Positions 55,885 to 63,605 of a DNA stretch of 64,000 nt are shown one piece after another (the stretch's first letter is position 1; every line of letters begins with the position of its first letter). The position numbers and the translations under genes were made by a program. The notes under the pieces are model-generated. The model was not told where the DNA came from. It saw only the letters and a list, made by a program, of their open reading frames with translations, and did no database searches. Source of the DNA: Streptomyces halobius (lineage in GTDB: Bacteria > Actinomycetota > Actinomycetes > Streptomycetales > Streptomycetaceae); the NCBI RefSeq assembly GCF_023277745.1, contig NZ_CP086322.1:6696001-6760000 (forward strand), in the 5' to 3' direction.

Positions 55885-57092
55885 TGCTCCTTGGCCGGGG
55901 CGGGCCCGGCGGTCGCGGCAGATGCCTGGGCGTCCTGTAGCCGGGTCAGCGCCTCGCGCATCAGCGGTTCTCTGTGGACGAGCGCGATCCGTACATGCCC
56001 CGCACCGGGATTTGTCCCGTCCGCCCCCTCGTCGGCGAGATACCGGCCGGGCATGACGGTGAGGGCCTGTTCCCGCCAGAGCCGACGAGCGGTCTCCTCG
56101 TCGTCCGCCACGGGAAGCCAGAGGAAGAATCCGGCGTCCGCCCGGCGGTAGCCGGAGACGTCGCGCAGTAGCTCGTCCGCCAGCGCCCAGTTGGCCGCCA
56201 GGCCGGACCGCGCTGCGGACACATGCCCGTCGTCCGTCCAGAGGGCAGCGGCAACGGCGTTGACGGGCGCGGGTGTCGATACACCGCACGCCCGGTTGTA
56301 GGCGGCGTACGCCGCCACGCTCGCGGGGTCGCCCGCGGCGAACCCGCTGCGCAGCCCTGGTGCTCCCGACCGCTTGGAGAGGCTGTGCAGCACGAGGTGC
56401 GGGACGGGCTCGACGCTGTCGTCGGCGACCAGGGACAGATATCCGGGTGGCAGCCGCCCGTACGACACGTCTGTGTAGCACTCGTCGACGATGAGCCACG
56501 CCCCCGCCATCGCGGCGGTCTTGGCGAGCGCGCGCAGCGCGTCGGGCGGGAGGATCTCTCCGCGCGGATTGCCCGGGTTGCACACGACGATCGCCGTCGC
56601 GCGTCCGCCGGCCGCGCGTACGGACGCCTCAACGGGTGAAATGTCTCCCGGCCGGTCCAGCGTGTAGAAGACCGGGCGCGCACCCACCGCTTCCGAGGCC
56701 GCGGGATAGGTCGGGTAGTAGGGGTTCGGCATGACGACGGAGGGGACGCCCGCCCCCCAGTGCCGCGCCGCAGCCAATGCGATCGCCACGGCCACCGCCT
56801 GCTTCGTGCCGGGGGTCGGTTCGACCGCGGTCCTGCCGTCGCCCAGGCTCTCCCGTACCCCGAACCGGCGCTGAAGCCAGCCGGTGTACGCGGCCCGCAG
56901 CTCGGCGGAGCCGCCGAGCTGCGGGTACCGGGTCCAGCCCGCTGGCTCCGCCAGGAGCGCCGGCTCGATCGCCGGTGCCGCCAGCCGGGACTCCCCGAGA
57001 TGCAACAGGACGGAGTCGAGCCCGTCGGGCGGGGAAACGCCATCAAGCAGTTCCCGCAGACGGGCGAAGGCGCTGCGGACAGGGCTGCTCAT
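55881..57092 (-). CDS. PLP aminotransferase, DapC-like (fold type I)
   Basis: 403 residues. 'YPQLGGSAELRAAYTGWLQR', 'PTPGTKQAVAVAIALAA', 'VVMPNPYYPTYPAASEAVGA', 'VVCNPGNPRGEILPPD', 'WLIVDECYTDVSYG' (D203), 'VLHSLSKRSGAPGLRSGFAA' (K240 Schiff base, R248) follow the class I order. The pattern is that of N-succinyl-L,L-diaminopimelate aminotransferases. The ATG at 57092 lies 3 nt after the DapD stop. It would transaminate the keto product of DapD with glutamate. Confidence 0.85.
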   Translation of the reverse strand: MSSPVRSAFARLRELLDGVSPPDGLDSVLLHLGESRLAAPAIEPALLAEPAGWTRYPQLGGSAELRAAYTGWLQRRFGVRESLGDGRTAVEPTPGTKQAVAVAIALAAARHWGAGVPSVVMPNPYYPTYPAASEAVGARPVFYTLDRPGDISPVEASVRAAGGRATAIVVCNPGNPRGEILPPDALRALAKTAAMAGAWLIVDECYTDVSYGRLPPGYLSLVADDSVEPVPHLVLHSLSKRSGAPGLRSGFAAGDPASVAAYAAYNRACGVSTPAPVNAVAAALWTDDGHVSAARSGLAANWALADELLRDVSGYRRADAGFFLWLPVADDEETARRLWREQALTVMPGRYLADEGADGTNPGAGHVRIALVHREPLMREALTRLQDAQASAATAGPAPAKEQ

Positions 57093-57095
57093 CGC

Positions 57096-57926
57096 TCAGT
57101 CTCGCACCAGGTCGTTCAGCGCCGTCTTGCCGCGTGTCCGCTCGTCCGCGTACTTGACGATCACCGCCGAGTAGACGGAGATGTTCGGCCGGTCGCGGTC
57201 GGCGCGGGCGCCAGCGACGACCACGGCGTTCTCCGGCACCTCCCCGTAGCACACCTCGCCGGTCGCCCGGTCCATGATCGGCGTCGAGCGGCCCAGGAAG
57301 ACGCCCATGCCGATCACCGCGCCGCGCCGTACCCGGACGCCCTCGGCGATCTCGCTGCGGGCCCCGACGAAGACCTCGTCCTCGATCACGACGGGATCGT
57401 CGCCGATCGGCTCTAGTACGCCGCCCAGACCGGCACCGCCCGAGATATGGCAGCGCTCGCCGACCTGTGCGCAGGAGCCGACGGTGGCCCATGTGTCGAT
57501 CATGGTCCCCGCGCCGACGTAGGCGCCGATGTTCACGAACGACGGCATGAGTACGGCACCCGGCGCGACATGGGCGCCGTGCCGGACCACCGCGCCTGGT
57601 ACGACGCGGACCCGGGACTTCTGGAAGTCGCTCTCGTCCCAGTCCTCGAACTTGAGCGGAACCTTGTCGAAGGTCCGGGGCTGTCCCGGGCCGCCCTTCA
57701 CCACCGTGTTGCGGTGCGTCAGAAACGATAGGAGGATCAGCTTCTTGACGAAGGTGTCCACCACCCAGGAGCCATCCACGGGACTGGCCGCCCGCAGCTC
57801 ACCGCGGTCAAGCGCCGCCAGACCGGACTCGATGTGCGGGGTGAGGGCGAGGAGCTCCGCCTCGGTCAGGTCGGAACGCCGCTTGAAGGCGTCCTCGATC
57901 GGTGTCCTGATGTTCGCACTGCTCAC
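57096..57926 (-). CDS. dapD: Tetrahydrodipicolinate N-succinyltransferase (DapD), proteobacterial type
   Basis: 276 residues; the GTG at 57926 overlaps the upstream stop. Close in length and block order to the E. coli enzyme (274): 'IEDAFKRRSDLTEAELLAL', 'GSWVVDTFVKKLILLSF', 'FDKVPLKFEDWDESDFQKS', 'VLMPSFVNIGAYVGAGTMID' then 'TWATVGSCAQVG', 'GGAGLGGVLEPIGDDPVVIE', 'VFVGARSEIAEGVRV'. Left-handed beta-helix repeats are visible. Actinobacteria usually carry a longer, distinct DapD, so this copy looks horizontally acquired and dedicated to the cluster. It uses succinyl-CoA. Confidence 0.9.
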   Translation of the reverse strand: MSSANIRTPIEDAFKRRSDLTEAELLALTPHIESGLAALDRGELRAASPVDGSWVVDTFVKKLILLSFLTHRNTVVKGGPGQPRTFDKVPLKFEDWDESDFQKSRVRVVPGAVVRHGAHVAPGAVLMPSFVNIGAYVGAGTMIDTWATVGSCAQVGERCHISGGAGLGGVLEPIGDDPVVIEDEVFVGARSEIAEGVRVRRGAVIGMGVFLGRSTPIMDRATGEVCYGEVPENAVVVAGARADRDRPNISVYSAVIVKYADERTRGKTALNDLVRD

Positions 57927-59209
57927 TTCGGTTCTCTTGCTTCCTGTGTGGGAGCCGGCCCGCCGCGCGACAGCACGGGCTGCGGCTGCCAGCGGGCGGT
58001 GGCGAGGTAGTCGTCGAAGGTCTCTGCCCGTCGGATCTCGACGATGTCCCCATCGTCGGTCAGCAGCAGTTCGGCCGGCCGCAGCCGCCCGTTGTAGGTG
58101 AAACCCATGGAGTGCCCGTGGGCGCCGGTGTCGTGGATGAGGGCGAGGTCTCCGACCGCTGGGTCGGGCATGGGCCGGTCCACGGCGAACTTGTCCATGT
58201 TCTCGCAGAGCGCGCCCACCACGTCGACGCGCACCTCGGGTCGCCCTGAAACAAAGGGCAGGCTCAGGTGGTGGTAGGCGCCGTAGTATCCCGGTCGCAT
58301 GAGCGCGGACATCGACGCGTCCAGTCCGACGATCTCCCGTGCCTTACGGGAGCGGTTGATGACGCGCGTCACGAGGATTCCATGGGGTCCTGTGACATAG
58401 CGTCCGCACTCCATCAGGATCCGGGGCCCGCTTCCGGGAAAGCAGCGCCGCCGTGCCTGGATGACGGCGTCCGCATAGGCGGTGAAGTCGAACGGCTTGT
58501 CCTCGGGCCGGTACGGGATGCCCAGGCCGCCGCCGATGTTGACATAGTCGAGTGTGATGTCTGCCGCGGCGGCCACCCGGGCGCCCAGTTCGATCACGTC
58601 GACCGCGGCCCGCGCGGCCCGGTCGACGTCCAACTCGTTGGCGCTGATCATGCCGTGAATGCCGAAGCGGGTTGCTCCTCTACGACGGGCCTCCCGGTAG
58701 ACGTCGACGAGTTCCCCGGCGGGAACGCCGAACTTCGTGTGGGCGGCGTCCCCCATGAGGGCCGAACCGGCCGCCAGGCCGTGGGGTGAGACCCGGAAGG
58801 CCACGGTCTCAGGCAGGGTGCGCACTCTTTTGAAGAAGGCCCGGTCATCGAATGTGATCAGGGCCCCGGCCTCGAGTGCCTGCTCGTACTCCGCAAGCGA
58901 GGTGTTGTTAGACGTGAACACCACGTCGTCCCCGACCGCGCCGACCCGACGGGCCAGTTCGAGCTCGACAGGCGAAGCGCAGTCGAGGCCGCTTCCCTCG
59001 GCCAGGAGAAGGGACAGTACGGCAGGGTTCGGCAGGGCCTTGACGGCGAAGTACTGCTGCATCGGTACGCTCGCGTAGGCTTCCACCATGCCTCGGTAGG
59101 TGTGGGTGATGCCACGAGCGTCGTAGATGTGGAACGGAGTGCCGTACGCGGCGACAATCTCCTTGAGTATCGGCAGAAGCCTTCGGGCGAACCCATCCGA
59201 AATGGGCAA
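57923..59209 (-). CDS. PLP decarboxylase-like protein, LysA family (fold type III)
   Basis: 428 residues from a TTG at 59209 with GGAGG 8 nt upstream. Key sites: 'FHIYDARGITHTYR', 'MQQYFAVKALPNPAVL' (K57 Schiff base), 'DCASPVELELARRVG', 'YVNIGGGLGIPYRPED', 'VGALCENMDKFAVDRPMPDP' (Cys of the active-site loop) and 'IHDTGAHGHSMGFTYNGRLR'. The last motif deviates from housekeeping LysA ('RDAGAYG.SM.SNYN..PRPAE'). It would decarboxylate diaminopimelate or a modified form. In Pseudomonas the tabtoxin gene tabA is described as LysA-like. It overlaps dapD by 4 nt. Confidence 0.8.
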   Translation of the reverse strand: MPISDGFARRLLPILKEIVAAYGTPFHIYDARGITHTYRGMVEAYASVPMQQYFAVKALPNPAVLSLLLAEGSGLDCASPVELELARRVGAVGDDVVFTSNNTSLAEYEQALEAGALITFDDRAFFKRVRTLPETVAFRVSPHGLAAGSALMGDAAHTKFGVPAGELVDVYREARRRGATRFGIHGMISANELDVDRAARAAVDVIELGARVAAAADITLDYVNIGGGLGIPYRPEDKPFDFTAYADAVIQARRRCFPGSGPRILMECGRYVTGPHGILVTRVINRSRKAREIVGLDASMSALMRPGYYGAYHHLSLPFVSGRPEVRVDVVGALCENMDKFAVDRPMPDPAVGDLALIHDTGAHGHSMGFTYNGRLRPAELLLTDDGDIVEIRRAETFDDYLATARWQPQPVLSRGGPAPTQEAREPK

Positions 59210-59246
59210 TGTTCCCCCTCCTTCCTTCCGGACCTGGACGCGTCGT

Positions 59247-59942
59247 CTACGGGACGCGCACGACGCAGATGGTGCGATTCCGCATTCCGCTGATGGGGCG
59301 CAGGTACGGGAAGTAATAGCTCTCCACGGAGGAGAACCCAAAGGACGCCAGGCTCTCCTGGAGGTAGTCCTTGGACAGGAACCAGAAGTCCTGGACACGT
59401 TGGTGCGGCTCGAAGGCAGCATCACGGTCGAACGGGGCGTCGTTGGAGAACACCAGGTGGGCGCCCGACTTGAGGTTGAGGCTCACCAACTTGCGCAGCG
59501 CGGGCCGAATCTCGTCCCCCGCGTCGAAGAGGTGACCGAGGAACCCGTCCGCGTAGACCGCGTCGGCCCCGGCGACGTCCTCCGGCCGCAGCGCGTAGTA
59601 GTCGGCGACGAAGGCGTCGACGCCCTTCTTCCGGGTGAGTTCGACCGCTTCCTCGTTGACGTCGATCGCACGCACCGAGCGCTCCTGAGCGGCCAGGTCG
59701 CCCTCGACGAAGCCGTTGCCGCACCCGAGAGAGAGGACGCTCGCGCCCTTCTCGGTCAGCGACATCAGCTTGAGCAGTATGTGAGACCGGTACTCGGGGA
59801 CATACGTGGAGGGGGTGACGGAGTCGTTGAAGGCCCCGCCGCGCTCCCAGATGGCGTAGATGGTCTCGTCGGCCTGGTAGGCAGGTCGCAGGTCGGTGTA
59901 GTACTCGCGGACCACATCGAGATTCTGTTTTTCCTCGATCAT
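59247..59942 (-). CDS. SAM-dependent class I methyltransferase
   Basis: 231 residues from the second of two ATGs (59942), with AGGAGG 6 nt upstream. Motif I 'VLSLGCGNGFVEGDLA' (G73, G75, G77), then 'VRAIDVNEEAVELTRK' with the acidic ribose ligand, 'ADAVYADGFLGHLFD' and 'LVFSNDAPFDRDAAFEPHQR'. The end has a strand-rich 'SYYFPYLRPISGMRNRTICV'. The size is near that of TblA, a protein essential for tabtoxin. Tabtoxinine-beta-lactam contains a carbon from the methyl of methionine, so a methyltransferase fits, but homology to TblA must be tested. Confidence 0.8.
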   Translation of the reverse strand: MIEEKQNLDVVREYYTDLRPAYQADETIYAIWERGGAFNDSVTPSTYVPEYRSHILLKLMSLTEKGASVLSLGCGNGFVEGDLAAQERSVRAIDVNEEAVELTRKKGVDAFVADYYALRPEDVAGADAVYADGFLGHLFDAGDEIRPALRKLVSLNLKSGAHLVFSNDAPFDRDAAFEPHQRVQDFWFLSKDYLQESLASFGFSSVESYYFPYLRPISGMRNRTICVVRVP

Positions 59943-59952
59943 CATCGTCCTC

Positions 59953-61335
59953 CTAGGCGGCGGAGCCGTCGGTCGTGTGGATGTGCTCCTGCGTGTATTC
60001 GACCGACCTGGCGGGCAGTCGGCGCAGCTCGGCGACGAGCGCCCGCAGCGGGGCGTCTGCGGCTGGACCGAAGTTCCGGTGCACTGAGACCGCCGCGTCG
60101 GCCCGGTCGGCGAGCAGCGTGTCGGCTAGGACCCGGGCCAGCGAGCGCAGGCCGGCCAGGACGGCCTCGGAATCACCGGTCAGGCGGGGCCCGTTCTCCT
60201 CGTCGAGGAAGAGGGCGCCCAACTGGACGAAGTACGACAGCTGCAGCAGCATGCCGTCGCTGTCGGGGAAGTGGCCGAGGCCACGGTCGACGTAGCGCAG
60301 GCACTCCGCCAGGTAGTAGGCGATGACGTCGGCCGGCGCCAGACCGAACTTCGGTGCCCATACATCGGCGAGGATCACGATGCCGAAGACATCGGCGGCG
60401 ACCTCCTGGAGGACGACGGAGGCCCAGCGGTCGGCCGCGTTCAGGCCCTTGTAGTCGGTGGCCGGACGGTGCACGCAGTGGCCCAGCTCGTGGCTGAGCA
60501 CGCCCAGCACCGGGATGGCGTCGAAGAGTTTGTCGCTCGGGTTGAACTTCGTAGTGGTGTCCACGTAACGGGCCGCCAACGGCGCCGAGATGTTCTTCAG
60601 CAGCGCACGGTGCGTGTTGCCGAAGTAGAACGTCTTCTTGAAGGGCGAGTACTTGACGCCTTCGTCCTCGGGTAGGAAGTAGGCGATGTGCTTGGGGTGC
60701 AGGTTCCCCTCGCCCGCCATGTGGAAGAGGTGGGTCGCGCCGAACGCCGGCACGTCGCCGAGGCGGAGATCGGCATGGAGGCCCCGCAGGTACCCCTCAA
60801 CCTCGCCCCGGTCCTCCAGGGCCCGCTCCACGAGGGCCTGGCCGCTCGCGTCTCGACGGCAGGCGAATGCCGTCGGGAGGCCCTTGACCTCCTTGCCGTA
60901 CCAGGTGGAAATCTGGCCGGATACGACGGTGAACTCCTCCTCAAGAGTGGCGAGTTGCCTGAGAGTCTCGTCGTTGTAGCCGTCCTGGACGGCGGCGGCG
61001 CGGAGGGTGACGGCTCGGCGGTCGTCTTCACCCGGCAGGTGTGCGCCGACGGCGCGCATGGCGTCCGCGATGGGCTGCGGGTCGTTGAAGCGGCGGCGAG
61101 CGGGAATACCGATCTCCTTGACCTTCTGCCACTCCGCCTCCACCGCGGACTTCAGCACGGTGAGGCTGCGCAGGAAGTCAGGTCCGAAATCCGGGGTGTG
61201 CTCCGCGAAATTCAGGCACGATATCTCGTAGCTGGAGGAGGGCGGCCAGAAGGGGCTGCGGTGCTTGTGATAGGTGCCCGCCTTGTCGAGGTTGTGCGCG
61301 TAATCGAAGCGATCGACTGCGAATTCTTCAGACAT
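59953..61335 (-). CDS. HExxH zinc metalloprotein of unknown function
   Basis: 460 residues. 'VLGVLSHELGHCVHRP' contains HELGH (H282, E283, H286); 'SVVLQEVAADVFGIVILADV' gives a candidate third ligand E311, 25 residues later, as in gluzincins. The N-terminus (MSEEFAVDRFDYAHNLDKAG) and 'HLFHMAGEGNLHPKHIAYFL' are otherwise unfamiliar. There is no signal peptide. It could be a peptidase trimming a dipeptide product or an oxygen/metal-dependent biosynthetic enzyme. It lies between the methyltransferase and the ATP-grasp gene with short gaps of 10 and 42 nt. Confidence 0.7.
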   Translation of the reverse strand: MSEEFAVDRFDYAHNLDKAGTYHKHRSPFWPPSSSYEISCLNFAEHTPDFGPDFLRSLTVLKSAVEAEWQKVKEIGIPARRRFNDPQPIADAMRAVGAHLPGEDDRRAVTLRAAAVQDGYNDETLRQLATLEEEFTVVSGQISTWYGKEVKGLPTAFACRRDASGQALVERALEDRGEVEGYLRGLHADLRLGDVPAFGATHLFHMAGEGNLHPKHIAYFLPEDEGVKYSPFKKTFYFGNTHRALLKNISAPLAARYVDTTTKFNPSDKLFDAIPVLGVLSHELGHCVHRPATDYKGLNAADRWASVVLQEVAADVFGIVILADVWAPKFGLAPADVIAYYLAECLRYVDRGLGHFPDSDGMLLQLSYFVQLGALFLDEENGPRLTGDSEAVLAGLRSLARVLADTLLADRADAAVSVHRNFGPAADAPLRALVAELRRLPARSVEYTQEHIHTTDGSAA

Positions 61336-61377
61336 TGGGTTTCCCGTTCTGGGGAAGCATGTTCCGGTCACCGTCGG

Positions 61378-62637
61378 CTACTTGAGCGTGAAGAGTCTGT
61401 TCTCGCATTCCCATTCACGAATGGTCGCGTGGTCGTCCTGGAGGACTGCGACGTCGGCATGAGTCATGAAGACGATGCCGGGACTGGAGAAGAGATCGGT
61501 GGTGACGTCCACGCGGTCGCCGGGGGCGGGGGCCTTCTGGAGCCAGGTCCGGCTGCTGAGCGTCGCGAGCAGTTCGGTGTAGAAGGACTCCTTCACCACG
61601 CCCGTCCGGCCGGAGATGAACTGGACCTGCCACAGCGGGTACCGGTGGTTCCGCTGCATTCCGGCGAATCGCCCGGCGTACGCCTCGCCCTCGACGACCA
61701 GGTTCGCGACCAGGTCGAGCATGCTGATGCCGACCGTGTAGTTCGCGGCGGGGCGGTTGAGCCCGCCGGACAGGCGCGTGGCGCATTCGATGAGCGTCGG
61801 GCCCTCGTTGCCGACCATCAGTTCCGTGTGGTGGGCACCCCAACGGATGCCGAGCGCGTCGAGCACTCCGTGGACGTACTCGACGATCGGCCGCGTCTCG
61901 GACGTGGTGGGGTCCAGCAGGACACTGCGGTCGTAGATCAGTCCCGCGCCCGGCACCTGGATCTTGTCCGTGCGCCAGATCTCCGTGATGACATGTCTAC
62001 CGTTCCCGCTGATTCCGTTGACGAAGTACTCCTGCCCAGTGAGAAAGCGCTGGGCGAGCACCGCATCGTTGCGCTCACCTATCTGATTGATGGCTCCGTA
62101 GAGACGACGGAACGCCGTTTCCAGTTCGGCCTCACCCTTGCAGACGGTCACGGAATCCGTACCCGCGCTCGCCTGGGGCTTGAGAACCACCGGCCAGTTC
62201 CCGGTCCGTGCCCAGTCGAGGAGCCCCTCGAAGTCCCGGCCCAGGAAGTGGTCCATGCTGCGCAGTCCCGCCTTCTTGAGGCGGTTGTGCATTTCGTACT
62301 TGTCCCGGTGGGAATTGCTGTCCGCCGGGTCGTTCCCTGGAAGTCCGAGCTCGTCGGCCAGCAGGTCGGCGACGATGACCCCGCTCTCCGTGCCGGGCAG
62401 GACAGCCGAAGGGCCGTAACTTTCCAGCGCCCGAGCGAGACCGGCGACGTCGCCCTCGTAGGCGAACTGATCGATGTACGCATCCGGGTCGAAGGTGGCC
62501 TGATAGTAAGGAGGAACATTGCTCAGGGCGGATACGTGGATACACCTCCAGCCGTGCTCGGCCATGACGGCCGGCATCTGCGATCCGGAAGAATATCCGT
62601 CGACCACTACCAGTACCTTCTGCTTTGTCGCGCTCAC
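61378..62637 (-). CDS. ATP-grasp amino-acid ligase
   Basis: 419 residues from a GTG at 62637 that overlaps the transporter stop. The order is typical of the carboxylate-amine ligase family: N-terminal Rossmann-like 'VLVVVDGYSSGSQMPAVM', 'VLPGTESGVIVADLLADELG', 'DKYEMHNRLKKAGL', nucleotide-binding 'WPVVLKPQASAGTDSV' (K153) and 'LIECATRLSGGLNRPAA' with metal ligands. Such enzymes join amino acids into dipeptides or a natural-product core with ATP. TblF of the tabtoxin cluster is an ATP-grasp ligase that makes the Thr dipeptide. Here it is a candidate counterpart. Confidence 0.85.
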   Translation of the reverse strand: MSATKQKVLVVVDGYSSGSQMPAVMAEHGWRCIHVSALSNVPPYYQATFDPDAYIDQFAYEGDVAGLARALESYGPSAVLPGTESGVIVADLLADELGLPGNDPADSNSHRDKYEMHNRLKKAGLRSMDHFLGRDFEGLLDWARTGNWPVVLKPQASAGTDSVTVCKGEAELETAFRRLYGAINQIGERNDAVLAQRFLTGQEYFVNGISGNGRHVITEIWRTDKIQVPGAGLIYDRSVLLDPTTSETRPIVEYVHGVLDALGIRWGAHHTELMVGNEGPTLIECATRLSGGLNRPAANYTVGISMLDLVANLVVEGEAYAGRFAGMQRNHRYPLWQVQFISGRTGVVKESFYTELLATLSSRTWLQKAPAPGDRVDVTTDLFSSPGIVFMTHADVAVLQDDHATIREWECENRLFTLK

Positions 62638-63605
62638 TCCAGCTTCCCCTTGTGGATCATTCGCGTGCCGTAGACGGTGAATACCGCGACCACGGCACAT
62701 CCGGCGGCGGATGCGACGGACCAGTCCATCCGGTCGTCGAATCCCTGGAACAGATAGGTCAGGATCGGGGCCAGCGAAAGTAGCGCGGCCACCGTGAACG
62801 GCTCGGAAAGGATGATTCCGCGCTGGAGCGGCCAGAGGGGCGCGATGACTCCAAGTACGGTGGCAATCGCGAGCAGACCGGCCTGCGAGGTACCCCCGAC
62901 CGAAAGACCGGGCCCGGCCAGGGCGAGCCCCGCCGCCACGAGGAGCAGCAGATGGAAACGGTGCGTCATGATTCGCGTGGCGCTCCACGCCCGCTCCGCC
63001 AGTTGCTTCGTGGCCACGGTGTTCAGCGCCTGGGAAACACCGCCGACCACCGCGGCCAGCAGTCCGACCACGGAGGCCGCGACGCTGACGTCCTTGAGCC
63101 CTGACTGCCCGGTGAACGAGGCCCAGGCCAGCAGCCCGGCGCCCAGCAGGACGCCGGTGGCCGGCACATAAATCCAGCCGGAGAACCGCCGCTTGCGCAG
63201 AAAACGCTCCAAAACGATAGTGCACAGCGGACCCAGTCCACCCATAATTGCGCTCACGATGGCCGGCTCGATGAAATGCAGTGCATAAAAGTAGCCGATC
63301 CAGTTGAAGGCGCTGGTCGTATTCAGGATCAGCAGCGGTACGACCGACCGTCTGTCGATTTTCAGTGCGCGCAGCCCGTTCCGTGCCACCAGCAGAATTC
63401 CGAAGAACACGCTGCTGACGAAGAAGCTCCAGAATAGGAACGTGAACGGATGCATGCTCTGCAGCAGATTCCCGGAGAACACCGCATTGGCGTTCGCTAG
63501 GACGAGGAAGGTCGAGACATAGGCGATTCCCAGTGTCGACGAGCCCTTTTTGGGCGGAACCCCGGGAGCGTGTTCCGACTCCGCGCGGGTCTTCGTCTCA
63601 GTCAT
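62634..63605 (-). CDS. EamA-family transporter
   Basis: 323 residues, about ten hydrophobic segments (for example 'FTFLFWSFFVSSVFFGILLV', 'PAIVSAIMGGLGPLCTIVLE', 'SVAASVVGLLAAVVGGVSQA', 'PFTVAALLSLAPILTYLFQG'). The two-fold repeat of the EamA/DMT family is visible; the second half has the 'P.......L..ap' signature. It starts at 63605, overlapping the upstream GNAT stop, and its own stop overlaps the ligase start. It probably exports the product or a precursor. Confidence 0.85.
   Translation of the reverse strand: MTETKTRAESEHAPGVPPKKGSSTLGIAYVSTFLVLANANAVFSGNLLQSMHPFTFLFWSFFVSSVFFGILLVARNGLRALKIDRRSVVPLLILNTTSAFNWIGYFYALHFIEPAIVSAIMGGLGPLCTIVLERFLRKRRFSGWIYVPATGVLLGAGLLAWASFTGQSGLKDVSVAASVVGLLAAVVGGVSQALNTVATKQLAERAWSATRIMTHRFHLLLLVAAGLALAGPGLSVGGTSQAGLLAIATVLGVIAPLWPLQRGIILSEPFTVAALLSLAPILTYLFQGFDDRMDWSVASAAGCAVVAVFTVYGTRMIHKGKLE

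Noticed and set aside
55881..59209. Ordinary lysine biosynthesis operon
   Set aside because: Coupling to ligase, methyltransferase and exporter genes, a proteobacterial-type DapD and a missing dapA, dapB and dapF make this unlikely, though it cannot be excluded from sequence alone.
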